Assembly (NCBI GenBank): GCA_026395965.1
Contig: JAPLXS010000006.1
Coordinates: 182,683 to 233,164, forward strand
DNA length: 50,482 nt
From: Candidatus Nomurabacteria bacterium
GTDB taxonomy: Bacteria; Patescibacteriota; Minisyncoccia; Phycocordibacterales; UBA9973
Reading direction: 5' to 3'
Position numbers and translations under genes: made by a program
Shown: positions 28,591-38,538 of the stretch, piece by piece
Position numbering within the stretch: the stretch's first letter is position 1
Layout: every line of letters begins with the position of its first letter
Notes under the pieces: model-generated
What the model was told of the DNA's origin: nothing
The model's input: the letters and a program-made list of their open reading frames with translations, nothing else
The model's database searches: none

Positions 28591-28805
28591 CAAATAAGAA
28601 AAATCCCCAATTTTGATTGGGGATTTTTCTTATTTGCGGAGGCGAAGACGTAAACTGCTTCACGTCTGAGTGAGATTCTAACAGCGGAATCATATTTTTC
28701 TAGCAAGAAAAATAGATGAGCTGGTGCCCAGACAAAACTTTTTGGCGAAAAAGTTTTAGTCGTGGGCGAAAAGTGTACTCACGGTCTCACCATGCAAAAA
28801 GCTGT
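28591..28805 (+). repeat. tRNA-associated structured element downstream of tRNA-Ser
   Basis: CGCCTCCGCAAATAAGAAAAATCCCC..GGGGATTTTTCTTATTTGCGGAGGCG; CTGC-loop hairpin; GTGAGATTC; GCGAAA-AGTGTACTCACGG-TCTCACC. Confidence 0.78.
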
Positions 28806-28806
28806 A

Positions 28807-29412
28807 TCAGCTTTTGAAAAATTCATGATTTGAAACACTTGCTGGTGTTTCAAGAATAACTTCTGGGATCATATCTGATAAATATTTAAGTAACTCTTTT
28901 ATAGAAAAAATATTTTCTTCACATCTTTTAGATAACATTTCTATTAAACTAAATCTTACTTTTTCATCTGTATCTATATAAGGTGATGACGTTGAGGCTA
29001 TTGCATCATAATAATATTGTGCACCAGAAAGCCAAATTTCAGAAAGCCAAACTGGCATTTTATCGTATTGGAATTTAGATAATCTTAAATCACCAGGCTT
29101 ATTTATTGTTGTACTAGATAATTCTTTTAGAATGTTTATGTCTTTTTTTAATAAATATTCCTTTAATTTTAAATTTTTATCCTCCAATTCTTTTTGCCAT
29201 TGCTCTAATTCAACTCTGACTTGTATAACCCATCCAACTTCAGGAAGTAGCGAAAGTTGGCGATTTATTTTATCTTGTTCAATACTCTTTTTAGTCTCAA
29301 GAAGAGCTCTTTTTGTTAAATTAGATTGATGTATAGTAAAACCTAGGGCAATTAGAGTTGCGACTGAAGTTATAATTGTAATTAAATCTAATATATTTAT
29401 AAATCTTTCCAT
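28807..29412 (-). CDS. Hypothetical protein with N-terminal TM helix
   Basis: Open frame, single TM near N-terminus. Confidence 0.55.
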   Translation of the reverse strand: MERFINILDLITIITSVATLIALGFTIHQSNLTKRALLETKKSIEQDKINRQLSLLPEVGWVIQVRVELEQWQKELEDKNLKLKEYLLKKDINILKELSSTTINKPGDLRLSKFQYDKMPVWLSEIWLSGAQYYYDAIASTSSPYIDTDEKVRFSLIEMLSKRCEENIFSIKELLKYLSDMIPEVILETPASVSNHEFFKS

Positions 29413-29531
29413 AATAGTTTTATTATATGTTTATTTTAATAATTTAAAAATAAGTTTATTTATTTTTTGTACTTTTATTAAAATCAAAGTATAATAATAT
29501 ATATAACATAGTTAAAGGTCAGCTTATAACA

Positions 29532-29708
29532 ATGTGGTTTTTTGGTCTCATAGCTACTTTTATTTGTTTCGTTTTCCTTATGAATTCAGATGATTTATCT
29601 GGATGGGCTATTATTTTTATTCTAATACCCTGTTTACTTATTTTTTACACAATTGGATGGAAAGCGAACAGAAAGCAATCTGTAAATAATAAAAAAGAGA
29701 TTAATTAG
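29532..29708 (+). CDS. Small two-TM hypothetical protein (58 aa)
   Basis: MWFFGLIATFICFVFLMNSDDLSGWAIIFILIPCLLIFYTIGWKANRKQ, followed by terminator hairpin. Confidence 0.45.
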   Translation: MWFFGLIATFICFVFLMNSDDLSGWAIIFILIPCLLIFYTIGWKANRKQSVNNKKEIN

Positions 29709-29798
29709 TATTATAAAAAAAAGACCCCTTTGGGTCTTTTTTTTATAATACTAATAAGTAAACAAACTGCGGTGCTTTCTTGTAAGATCCGAATTCCC

Positions 29799-30212
29799 CT
29801 ACTCTACATTAACCACAAAACTATACATACCCATTCCACATACTCCCCTTATTGGAACACCTGTCTTGGAAATACCTAAATCGATGATTTCTTCTCCTGT
29901 TTTTTGTAGAATTTTTTGATAACCAATCGAACTTATTCTAAGAGATGAAGAACAATCATATGTTCCGTTGGTTTTTACAACAAGCTTTGTTGGAATACCT
30001 GCCTTAGCAACTGATATTCTCGGTGAATAACCACCACCTGCTTTAATTGTAATATATTGTATTCCATCTTTTATCTCTGTGTTTTGAACTTGCTCTACTA
30101 TAGTATTTGAGTTGTTTGTATTATCGCCTTCATTTCTACCACCTAGGAAAATAATTCCTATCCCAACAATAAGTCCTAACGTAATAATAATTAAAGCTGT
30201 TTTATTTTTCAT
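29799..30212 (-). CDS. Cupredoxin-like membrane-anchored protein
   Basis: N-terminal TM; ITIKAGGGYSPRISVAKAGIPTKLVVKTNGTYDC...GVCGMGMYSFVVNV. Confidence 0.75.
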   Translation of the reverse strand: MKNKTALIIITLGLIVGIGIIFLGGRNEGDNTNNSNTIVEQVQNTEIKDGIQYITIKAGGGYSPRISVAKAGIPTKLVVKTNGTYDCSSSLRISSIGYQKILQKTGEEIIDLGISKTGVPIRGVCGMGMYSFVVNVE

Positions 30213-30387
30213 ATTTTTTTATGCAAAACAAATTATTTTAAATTAAGCACAAAATAGTCTTTGAGAAATACATTGCGGAGGCTGTCGAGCCGAGCATAAC
30301 AAAAATTCAGTAGAATTTTATGTGCGTATTTCGAGAAGAGCTATTTTGTGCTTAATTGATTAATAAATAATTTGTGAGACATTTTAA

Positions 30388-31398
30388 TTATAGATTAAAC
30401 AATGGATTAATAATACCTACTCCAGCCAAACCTGCCAGAAGTGCAAACACTCCCAGCCCAACAACAACAACTCCTGCTACTTTAAAGAAAAGTGGAGCAT
30501 GTTTTGAATTAGCAAAAGATACTGAACCAAAAGAAAGAAGTGCGAGTACAGGTAGAGTTCCAAGTGCAAATGAAAACATTATCATAAATCCTGATATAAA
30601 TGAATCGCTAGATAGTGCTGCTATTTGCATTGATTGAGTAAAACCGCAAGGTAAAAAGAAAGTACCAATACCAATCAATATTGGTGCAAACATTGTATGC
30701 TCTACTTTTCTAAAAAATTTAAAAATACTACTTGGCAAAGTTATTTTATTTTTCTTAAAAATTCCCAAAAGATTTAACCCAAGTATAATCATAACAAGAG
30801 ATGCAATAAGTCCTAAAATAGCAGATAGTACAAAGTTTATCCCAATAGCTTCACCTATTAGACCCAAGACTCCTCCTAGTACCGCAAACCCAACCAATCT
30901 TCCTGCATGGAAAAGTATAAATGGTTTTTTTGCTGACTTTCCATCTTCTTGTGATATTTTTGCAGAAAGAGAAAGCACTAGTCCTCCTACGATAGCAAGA
31001 CAACTAGATAGTGATGCAATAATCCCGATAATAAAACTAGTTGTAGGCGTGGTACTACCTCCCATACCAAGATTTAAAATTCCTGATTTTTGCAAAAGGA
31101 AAAACAGTATAAGAAAAACAAGTCCAAGTAGTATAGCAATCCAAATAGTATCGTCAGGTTTTTTATCAATAATTATTTTCTCTACTGAAATAGTATAACC
31201 ATTGGTTTTTATTTTATCTGATAATATTTCTGCGATTTCAAATTTGTTTTTATCACTTTCAGTTTCTATCTCAATAGTTTCCTTTTTTAAATCAACGACA
31301 GCTTTATCTATAAGATCTTGCTCGTTTAAAACATCTTCAATAAGAATTTTACATGATGCGCAGTGTGTACCTGACACATGGTATATATATTTTTTCAT
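30388..31398 (-). CDS. Heavy-metal-associated domain fused to SafE/UreH-like (DsbD-type) transmembrane domain
   Basis: N-terminal GTHCASCKILIED; multi-TM with FFLPCGFTQSMQIAAL. Confidence 0.85.
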   Translation of the reverse strand: MKKYIYHVSGTHCASCKILIEDVLNEQDLIDKAVVDLKKETIEIETESDKNKFEIAEILSDKIKTNGYTISVEKIIIDKKPDDTIWIAILLGLVFLILFFLLQKSGILNLGMGGSTTPTTSFIIGIIASLSSCLAIVGGLVLSLSAKISQEDGKSAKKPFILFHAGRLVGFAVLGGVLGLIGEAIGINFVLSAILGLIASLVMIILGLNLLGIFKKNKITLPSSIFKFFRKVEHTMFAPILIGIGTFFLPCGFTQSMQIAALSSDSFISGFMIMFSFALGTLPVLALLSFGSVSFANSKHAPLFFKVAGVVVVGLGVFALLAGLAGVGIINPLFNL

Positions 31399-31399
31399 A

Positions 31400-33673
31400 T
31401 TATAATTTTTTTGTTTTTAATCGTAATGAATTTCCGACAACAGAAACACTCGAGAAAGCCATAGCTAGTCCAGCAAATATCGGGTTAAGCACTATCCCCC
31501 ATATAGGGAATAGAAGTCCTGCAGCTACTGGAATACCTATTATATTGTATATGAAAGCCCAGAAAAGGTTTTGTTTGATTCCATGCATTGTCATTTTTGA
31601 AAGTTTAATAGCTTTGACTAGTTTTGATATATCTCCGTTTAGTAGTGTTATCCCCGCTGATTCTATCGCGACATCAGTACCGGTGCCCATAGCAATACCT
31701 ACATCAGCCTGAGCGAGCGCAGGAGCGTCATTGACCCCATCTCCCGCCATAGCGACTATTCTCCCTTGTTGTTGTAATTCCTTTACCTTTTCTAATTTGT
31801 CTTTTGGTAATACATGAGCAATTACACTATCTATACCCACCAATGAGGCTATATAATCTGCCGTCTTTTTATCATCCCCTGTTACCATCACAACTTTAAT
31901 TCCAAGATTATGAAGATCTTCTACGGCTTGTTTTGATTCTTTTTTTATTTCGTCAGCCACCATCACAAAACCCATAACTTCTTTTCTTGTAGCGAGAATA
32001 ACAGGAGTTTTACCTTGTAATGTATATTTTTCTATTAGCGAGTAATTGAAATCAATATTTAAATCTTGTATAAGTTTTATATTTCCAACAAAATATTCAA
32101 TATTGTTTACTAATCCTTTTAATCCTTTTCCCTCGATGTTATAAAAGTCTGAAACATTTAAAATTTCAATTTTATTTTCTTTTGAATAATCTATTATCGC
32201 GCGAGAAATAGGATGTTCTGATTTATTTTCTAATGCTGCAATAATAGAAATAATTTTATCTTCTGTATTTTTAGAAAGATTAACAATATCCACCAACTTT
32301 GGTTTACCGACTGTTATAGTTCCCGTTTTATCAACAATCACAGTATCGACTTTATATAATTTCTCAAGTGTTGCAGCATCCTTAATAAGAATTCCTTCTT
32401 TGGCTCCTTTTCCAACTCCAACTATTATGGCAGTTGGAGTTGCTAGCCCAAGAGCACAAGGACAAGCAATAACAAGAACTCCCACAAAAGACATCAACCC
32501 ATAAGAAAGTGCTTGTGAAAACCCAAGAGAGCTAGAACCAATTACAAGCCATGACCCAAGTGATATAAATGATATAACTAAAACAATAGGTACAAATATT
32601 GCTGATATTTTATCTGCTAGGGCCTGAATAGGAGCTTTACTTCCTTGTGCTTCTTCAACCATTTTAATAATTTGAGCTAGAAGTGTTTCTGACCCAACTT
32701 TTGTTGCACTAAAAATAAAAGACCCGTTTGTATTTAGTGTTCCAGCTATAACCAAATCTCCAATTTTCTTTTCGGTTGGTACTGGCTCTCCTGTTATCAT
32801 AGATTCATCAACATAGGAATATCCTTCTGTGACAATGCCGTCAACAGGTATTTTTGTTCCTGGTTTAACAATAATTAAATCTCCATGATTTACTTCATTT
32901 ACAGATACTTCAATTTCTTTCCCATCACATATTATAAATGCTGTCTTGGCTCCCAAATTTAAAAGTTTTTCTATTGCATCTCCTGTTTTTATTTTAGAGC
33001 GAAATTCTAAATATTTACCTAATGTAATAAATGCAATCACTACAATAGTTACATCAAAATATGTACTTTCTACATTTAAAAATGGTTTTAATAGATCTTC
33101 AAAAGAAGAAACAATAAAACTATAGATAAAAGCTGCTATGGTTCCCATACCTATGAGTGTGTCCATGTTGGCCTTGCCATAACGTACAAAACGATAAAAT
33201 CCAAGTAGATAAGGTTTACCAACAACAAATAAAGTATAAGTAGCCATGACAGGAAGAAGATGGTGAAAGAATTCTTTTACTGTGTAACTCATTTCTGGGA
33301 TTTTATTATATGAAGCAAGGATATCCCATGACATAATAAAAACACTAATAAGTGCCAATGGAATAACTGATATTAATTTATTTTTCATATCTTTTAGCTC
33401 GAGTATCTTTTCTTTTTTTGATTGGTCCATATCTACAACAGACGAGCTATTCTCATCTGAGCCTGAAAAGACAAGAGAATACCCTAGCGGTTCTATTTTT
33501 TCTGAAAGTTCATTTATTTTTATTTTTGTTTCATCAAATAAAATTTTGACTCCTTCTGTTGTATAGTTTACTTCTACAAAAGAAACGCCATCAATTTTTT
33601 TGAAGGTTCTCTCTATGACTCCTGCACACGAAGCACAGTGCATTCCTTTTATTTTATATTTTTTATTTATCAT
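31400..33673 (-). CDS. copA: Copper-translocating P-type ATPase
   Basis: [12 protein letters not shown] motif, [33 protein letters not shown]. Confidence 0.95.
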   Translation of the reverse strand: MINKKYKIKGMHCASCAGVIERTFKKIDGVSFVEVNYTTEGVKILFDETKIKINELSEKIEPLGYSLVFSGSDENSSSVVDMDQSKKEKILELKDMKNKLISVIPLALISVFIMSWDILASYNKIPEMSYTVKEFFHHLLPVMATYTLFVVGKPYLLGFYRFVRYGKANMDTLIGMGTIAAFIYSFIVSSFEDLLKPFLNVESTYFDVTIVVIAFITLGKYLEFRSKIKTGDAIEKLLNLGAKTAFIICDGKEIEVSVNEVNHGDLIIVKPGTKIPVDGIVTEGYSYVDESMITGEPVPTEKKIGDLVIAGTLNTNGSFIFSATKVGSETLLAQIIKMVEEAQGSKAPIQALADKISAIFVPIVLVISFISLGSWLVIGSSSLGFSQALSYGLMSFVGVLVIACPCALGLATPTAIIVGVGKGAKEGILIKDAATLEKLYKVDTVIVDKTGTITVGKPKLVDIVNLSKNTEDKIISIIAALENKSEHPISRAIIDYSKENKIEILNVSDFYNIEGKGLKGLVNNIEYFVGNIKLIQDLNIDFNYSLIEKYTLQGKTPVILATRKEVMGFVMVADEIKKESKQAVEDLHNLGIKVVMVTGDDKKTADYIASLVGIDSVIAHVLPKDKLEKVKELQQQGRIVAMAGDGVNDAPALAQADVGIAMGTGTDVAIESAGITLLNGDISKLVKAIKLSKMTMHGIKQNLFWAFIYNIIGIPVAAGLLFPIWGIVLNPIFAGLAMAFSSVSVVGNSLRLKTKKL

Positions 33674-33697
33674 AAATTTTAAAATATAATTAACAAA

Positions 33698-33961
33698 TTA
33701 CTTTCTCTTAAGTCCATAAACTTTTAATATCTCTTTGGTTGCTTTATCGGTTTGACCTTTTTTTATTTGATTTATAAGACAAGTCCCAATATGACTCTGC
33801 ATGAGAGCATCTTCAACAGAAGAAAGAGCTTGTTTTACCGCAGATGTCTGAGTGATAATATCTATACAATATTTATTGTCTTCAACCATAGTTTGAAGAC
33901 CACGAACTTGACCCTCTATTATCTTTAACCTACGCATTAGTTTTTGTTTTTCATTCATCAT
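33698..33961 (-). CDS. csoR: CsoR-family copper-sensing repressor
   Basis: RLKIIEGQVRGLQTMVEDNKYCIDIITQTSAVKQAL...SHIGTCL (Cys-His-Cys). Confidence 0.88.
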   Translation of the reverse strand: MMNEKQKLMRRLKIIEGQVRGLQTMVEDNKYCIDIITQTSAVKQALSSVEDALMQSHIGTCLINQIKKGQTDKATKEILKVYGLKRK

Positions 33962-33967
33962 TTTATG

Positions 33968-33988
33968 ATATACCCCTAGGGGGTATAT
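33968..33988. promoter_or_regulatory. Probable CsoR operator palindrome
   Basis: ATATACCCCTAGGGGGTATAT immediately upstream of csoR. Confidence 0.75.
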
Positions 33989-34005
33989 GTCAATATTAAG
34001 TTAAA

Positions 34006-34053
34006 TTAGGGGTCCAACCCCTAACAGACCCTCTTTAGGGGTTGGACCCCTAA
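34006..34053. repeat. 19-bp perfect inverted repeat whose arms are themselves hairpins
   Basis: TTAGGGGTCCAACCCCTAA cagaccctct TTAGGGGTTGGACCCCTAA. Confidence 0.95.
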
Positions 34054-34076
34054 CACATTGTGGTATAATAAATAAC

Positions 34077-34352
34077 ATGGAATCAATTTTAAGGTCGGAT
34101 ATATTTTTCTTTATTACTTCTATTTCTGTAATTATTATTACGATATTTCTTCTTGTTGCACTATTTTATTTTATAAAAATGTTAATAAATTTTTATAAAA
34201 TATCAGTAATACTTAGAAAATATACAGAGGCTACAGATAATGGACTTAGAGATATAGGAAGCCATATAAGACAGAGCCCTTTATTCACTTTTATTTTTGG
34301 TAAAGAAAAAATAAAAAAGGAGCCTGAAAGGCATTCTAAAAAATCAATTTAG
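34077..34352 (+). CDS. Hypothetical membrane protein
   Basis: N-terminal hydrophobic segments. Confidence 0.6.
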   Translation: MESILRSDIFFFITSISVIIITIFLLVALFYFIKMLINFYKISVILRKYTEATDNGLRDIGSHIRQSPLFTFIFGKEKIKKEPERHSKKSI

Positions 34353-34411
34353 TGAATTGTTTTAAATTATTAACTTGCCCAGCTATATGCGAGGGTTAAA
34401 CATGAAAAATT

Positions 34412-34774
34412 ATGGCAAAGAAAAAAGAAAGCGGATTGGGTATAAAACAAGCATTGGGAATAGGAGCAGGAGTTGCTGCTCTTAGTGCTGCAGCTTATGT
34501 ACTATTTGGACCAGAAGGAAAAAAGAATCGTAAAATAATACGTGGTTGGTCAGTAAAAATGAAGGGTGAAATAATAGAAAAGTTTGAAAATGCAAAAGAA
34601 CTTACAGAACCAGTGTATCATCAAATAATAGATGCAGCTGAAGCCAAATATGCAAAACTTAAAAACGTAGACCAAGATGAATTGGTTAAAGTAGTATCAG
34701 AAATAAAGAAACACTGGAAATCTCTTAAAAAAGAGGCTCTTGGTAAAAAAACAAAAACTATAAAAAAGAAGTAA
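34412..34774 (+). CDS. YtxH-like small protein
   Basis: GIGAGVAALSAAAYVLFGPEGKKNRKIIRGW. Confidence 0.6.
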   Translation: MAKKKESGLGIKQALGIGAGVAALSAAAYVLFGPEGKKNRKIIRGWSVKMKGEIIEKFENAKELTEPVYHQIIDAAEAKYAKLKNVDQDELVKVVSEIKKHWKSLKKEALGKKTKTIKKK

Positions 34775-34833
34775 TATATACATTTAAAAATCCCTCCTAC
34801 ATGGAGGGATTTTTTGTGTTATTATAATAATAT

Positions 34834-35979
34834 ATGAATAATCTTTACGAAAAATCAATTGAATTACACAAACAAAATGGCGGTAAATTAGAACTAAAAA
34901 GTAAGGTTCCTTTGTTAAACAAAGACGACCTGTCTTTAGCATATACTCCTGGAGTAGCTGGTGTTTGTCTTGCAATATCAGACAATAAAGACCTAGCTAG
35001 CGTTTATACGCTCAAGAAAAATACTGTTGCTATAATATCTGACGGTACCGCAATACTAGGTCTTGGCGACTTGGGTCCACTTGCTGCAATCCCTGTCATG
35101 GAGGGAAAGGCTGCAATTTTTAAAGAGTTTGGTGGAGTAGATGCATTCCCTATTTGTCTAGATACAAAAGATACTGAAGAAATTATAAAAACTATTAAAT
35201 TAATTGCTCCAGTTTTTGGAGGAATAAATCTTGAAGATATTTCTGCTCCAAGATGTTTTGAAATAGAAGAACGTTTAAGAAAAGAGTTGGACATACCTGT
35301 GATGCATGATGATCAATGGGGAGCTGCGACAGTTACTCTTGCTGCACTTATCAATTCTTTAAAAATAGTAGACGTAGATAAAAGCGAGGCTATCGTTGTC
35401 ATATCAGGAGTTGGTGCTGCTGGGGTTGCCACAGGACGCTTGCTCCACAGCTACGGAATAACTAAAACTATATTCTGTGATAGTAAGGGAATTATAACTT
35501 CAAAAAGAGAAAATCTAACCAAGGAAAAAATTGAATTACTTAATGGAAGTACAATAGAAGAAAAAGAAGGCGGATTAGAAACTGCTATTAAAAATGCAAA
35601 TGTCTTTATTGGATTATCAAAACCAAATGTTTTAAGTGTAGATATGGTAAAAAGTATGGCTCCAAAACCAATCATTTTTGCACTCGCAAACCCAAACCCA
35701 GAAATAACCCCAGAAAAAGCTTTAGAGGGTGGTGCATACGTAATAGCAACCGGACGTTCTGATTATCCAAATCAAATAAATAATTCTCTTGTATTTCCAG
35801 GAGCATTTAAGGCTATGCTAGATAATAAAATACCCCAATTTGAAAATAAAATTTTTATAACAGTAGCAGAAGCCCTCGCTCTTGTTGTAGAAAACCCTAC
35901 TCCACAAAGAGTGATTCCAAGTATGTTTGATGCTGGTGTAAAAGATGCGGTTTACAATGCAGTCTCTTCTCTTAAATAA
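34834..35979 (+). CDS. NAD(P)-dependent malic enzyme
   Basis: LAYTPGVAGVCLAI, GTAILGLGDLGPLAAIPVMEGKA, HDDQWGAATVTLA. Confidence 0.93.
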   Translation: MNNLYEKSIELHKQNGGKLELKSKVPLLNKDDLSLAYTPGVAGVCLAISDNKDLASVYTLKKNTVAIISDGTAILGLGDLGPLAAIPVMEGKAAIFKEFGGVDAFPICLDTKDTEEIIKTIKLIAPVFGGINLEDISAPRCFEIEERLRKELDIPVMHDDQWGAATVTLAALINSLKIVDVDKSEAIVVISGVGAAGVATGRLLHSYGITKTIFCDSKGIITSKRENLTKEKIELLNGSTIEEKEGGLETAIKNANVFIGLSKPNVLSVDMVKSMAPKPIIFALANPNPEITPEKALEGGAYVIATGRSDYPNQINNSLVFPGAFKAMLDNKIPQFENKIFITVAEALALVVENPTPQRVIPSMFDAGVKDAVYNAVSSLK

Positions 35980-36061
35980 TCTCTTGGGTTAATGGTTCAA
36001 TATTAATCAAAATAAATGTTTTAGTCTTTCTTTATAAACAGAGTGTTGATATAATAAAAAT

Positions 36062-36538
36062 ATGGATGAAATAAAAATAGACACAATAGAATGGTCCGCT
36101 CCTGAATACTCACACAAAGAACGTAGTAACGATTGGTTTTGGTCTCTTGGACTTATCACGATTATTGCAGCTGGAATTGCTTTCTGGTTCAATAGCAATA
36201 TATTTGCAATTTTTATTTTAATATCTGGTGGTACTTTAATTATGTTTACTTTTAGGCACCCCAATGATGTAACTTACATCATTGAAACAAAAGGGCTCAC
36301 TATGGGAAAAGATCTTCATATTTGGAAAAGTATAAAAAGTTTCAATATCAAAAATATAGATACTGAACCTTATGCAAAAATACTAATAGAAACAAGTAAT
36401 TACATTTTACCAATATACACTATTCCCTTCCCAAAAGAATTGGAATCTCAAATAAAAGAAAATCTACTTAAAATAACACCTCGTTCAGAAATAGATGAAT
36501 CAAAATCAATGGTATTTATGGAAAAGTTGGGGTTCTAA
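36062..36538 (+). CDS. Hypothetical two-TM protein
   Basis: EWSAPEYSHKERSNDWFWSLGLITIIAAG. Confidence 0.65.
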   Translation: MDEIKIDTIEWSAPEYSHKERSNDWFWSLGLITIIAAGIAFWFNSNIFAIFILISGGTLIMFTFRHPNDVTYIIETKGLTMGKDLHIWKSIKSFNIKNIDTEPYAKILIETSNYILPIYTIPFPKELESQIKENLLKITPRSEIDESKSMVFMEKLGF

Positions 36539-36585
36539 TAGAAATATAAAAAGCCTAGGTAAACCTAAGCTTTTTATTATATTTA

Positions 36586-37743
36586 TTAGAACTGACTAAT
36601 TATTTTTTCTAGAACTTTAATTCTAAATTTAATTATATTTTTAGAATTAATTGATAGATAATTATCAGTTTCTTTAAAAACTTCCCTTAGGAATGAGAGT
36701 TCTGAATATTTTTTTAAATATATTTTATACTTTTCATCTCCTTCCATATTTGATATGTTTTGATTTAATTCATTAATAGACTCTTCTATCTTTAAAAGAT
36801 GCCCATCCTCAGTTTCTTTATGGGTTGAATGAGACATATCTTCAAATTCTTTCTCAAGTTTATTAATTTTATTTTCATATTCTTTGCTAATTTTAACTTT
36901 ATAATTCTTATAGAGACTTTCATATAATTGTTCTTTATTTAGAGTTTGGTTTATTGTTTGATTTTCCAAATAAAAAGCCTGAGAAAGAGAACTCATGGTA
37001 GAGTAAAAACACTGGTCTAGATAAGCATTATATTTATCTTTACCAACCTTTAGTATAGTTTGTATTTTATTACCTAGACTAGCCTTATATTTTCCCCCAG
37101 AAAATACTGGGGATTCTTGTAATATTTTTCTTTTTTCATCAATACTTTTATTGTACCATTCGGATAGATTTTTAATTCCATTATTTTTCAAAGCATCTAA
37201 GGGAGATAATATCTCTATCAATTTATTGTTATTTTCAGATTCTTTTTTTAGGCATTCTATAACTTCTGGTTTAAGATTCAATAATTCTTCTGGGTATTTA
37301 TGTTCAGAATATTCATAAAATTTTTTAAAATCTGAATTTTCCATACCCTCTGCTAAACTCTTTGATTCCCCAGGGTAAAGTATTTTTGATTTTTCTATAT
37401 AGTTAGGATACTGTATTAATCTCATAAAAAAATCATAATTTCTATCTAATTCTAGAGATGCGTTGTCATTATCTTTATTAAAATCTTCTGTTATTTTATT
37501 TTTTAAATTTTCAACATAATTATTGTCGAAATGGTCAAAATTATATGGTATAGCATCTAAGTTAACCAAAATAGACATTTTTTCTTCAAATGTTTTCTGA
37601 GACCAATCTTCAAAAGTTTCAACATTGTTTTCTTTTACAAAAGATATTTTGTCTTCTAGTTTTACAGATAGATTATTTTCAGTTTCTTTTTTGCTAGCAG
37701 AATTATCTACTTCAGTTTTATTAAAAATGTTAAATTTTTCCAT
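36586..37743 (-). CDS. Hypothetical coiled-coil-rich protein
   Basis: Open frame only. Confidence 0.55.
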   Translation of the reverse strand: MEKFNIFNKTEVDNSASKKETENNLSVKLEDKISFVKENNVETFEDWSQKTFEEKMSILVNLDAIPYNFDHFDNNYVENLKNKITEDFNKDNDNASLELDRNYDFFMRLIQYPNYIEKSKILYPGESKSLAEGMENSDFKKFYEYSEHKYPEELLNLKPEVIECLKKESENNNKLIEILSPLDALKNNGIKNLSEWYNKSIDEKRKILQESPVFSGGKYKASLGNKIQTILKVGKDKYNAYLDQCFYSTMSSLSQAFYLENQTINQTLNKEQLYESLYKNYKVKISKEYENKINKLEKEFEDMSHSTHKETEDGHLLKIEESINELNQNISNMEGDEKYKIYLKKYSELSFLREVFKETDNYLSINSKNIIKFRIKVLEKIISQF

Positions 37744-37764
37744 ATGTTTATTATACCATAGATA

Positions 37765-38082
37765 CAGGGCCGCGAGTACATATATCGCCTATTACATAGG
37801 CAGGTACTTTTCGCTCTGGTTAACACCAGAGAACGAAAAGTCTTTCGATTTCCTCCCGGTTCGATTTACTAATCGCCTGCACGCAAGACATATAGAGGTC
37901 TCGGTAGGGTAATCTTCCTCTACGAGGACAGTATGCCTTTTCGTTCCGATTAACATCGGAAAACGAAAAGCCCTTCGATTCCTGCACGCAAGCCAAGCAA
38001 TTGGCTTGCTCGGGATCACAATATAAAAAAGCTTAGGTTTACCTAAGCTTTTTTATCGTCCTATCCATTGAACGACGGGACC
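37765..38082 (-). repeat. Orphan tRNA-associated element with a truncated tRNA (acceptor 5' strand and D-arm only)
   Basis: GGTCCCGTCGTTCAATGGATAGGACG joined directly to a terminator; antisense acceptor GATCCCG; GCAAGCCAA-TTGC-TTGGCTTGC; two GTTA-loop hairpins; GTACTCGCGG. Confidence 0.75.
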
Positions 38083-38204
38083 ATATTATCACGTTATAAA
38101 TCTACACCAAATAGACCATAATCGCAAGCTCATTGTGTTTTTGTATTTGTGATACACTATAAACATGTCGAAGTTTATAAACTTTAATTAAGTAATTTAT
38201 TAAA

Positions 38205-38498
38205 ATGGAAAATAATTGTTGTGAGAATAAAGAAAAAATGAATTGTGGTCATGGGGTAAATAGTTGTTGTATGAAAAAATGCCATATGATGAAAAAATTA
38301 TTGATTCTTGTTTTTATTATTATCGCTTTCTGTATGGGAACACAGTGGGGAGAAATGAGATCTTACTCTCGTGGTTCTAACTATGGAAGAGGAATGATGT
38401 GGGGTAATGGTTTTGAAGCAAGATTTGATAAAACAATAGCTCCGATAGATGAAGCAAAAGTAGAATCAAATAAAGAAGTGGTAGCACCAAAACAATAA
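38205..38498 (+). CDS. Small Cys/Met/His-rich membrane protein
   Basis: MENNCCENKEKMNCGHGVNSCCMKKCHMMKK + TM + MMWGNG. Confidence 0.6.
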   Translation: MENNCCENKEKMNCGHGVNSCCMKKCHMMKKLLILVFIIIAFCMGTQWGEMRSYSRGSNYGRGMMWGNGFEARFDKTIAPIDEAKVESNKEVVAPKQ

Positions 38499-38538
38499 AT
38501 AGATAAAAATAAAACCCCGTTTGGGGTTTTATTTTTAT

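Noticed and set aside
28359-28706. Minus-strand ORFs of 84 and 115 aa
   Set aside because: They read through tRNA-Ser in antisense; the GGGEIRTHGPRKRSPVFKTGAFNLSATPP-type peptide is a known tRNA-Ser artefact.
37792-38019. ORFs 37625..37912 (+) and 37792..38019 (-)
   Set aside because: They lie over the orphan tRNA-associated hairpins; no protein-like conservation visible.
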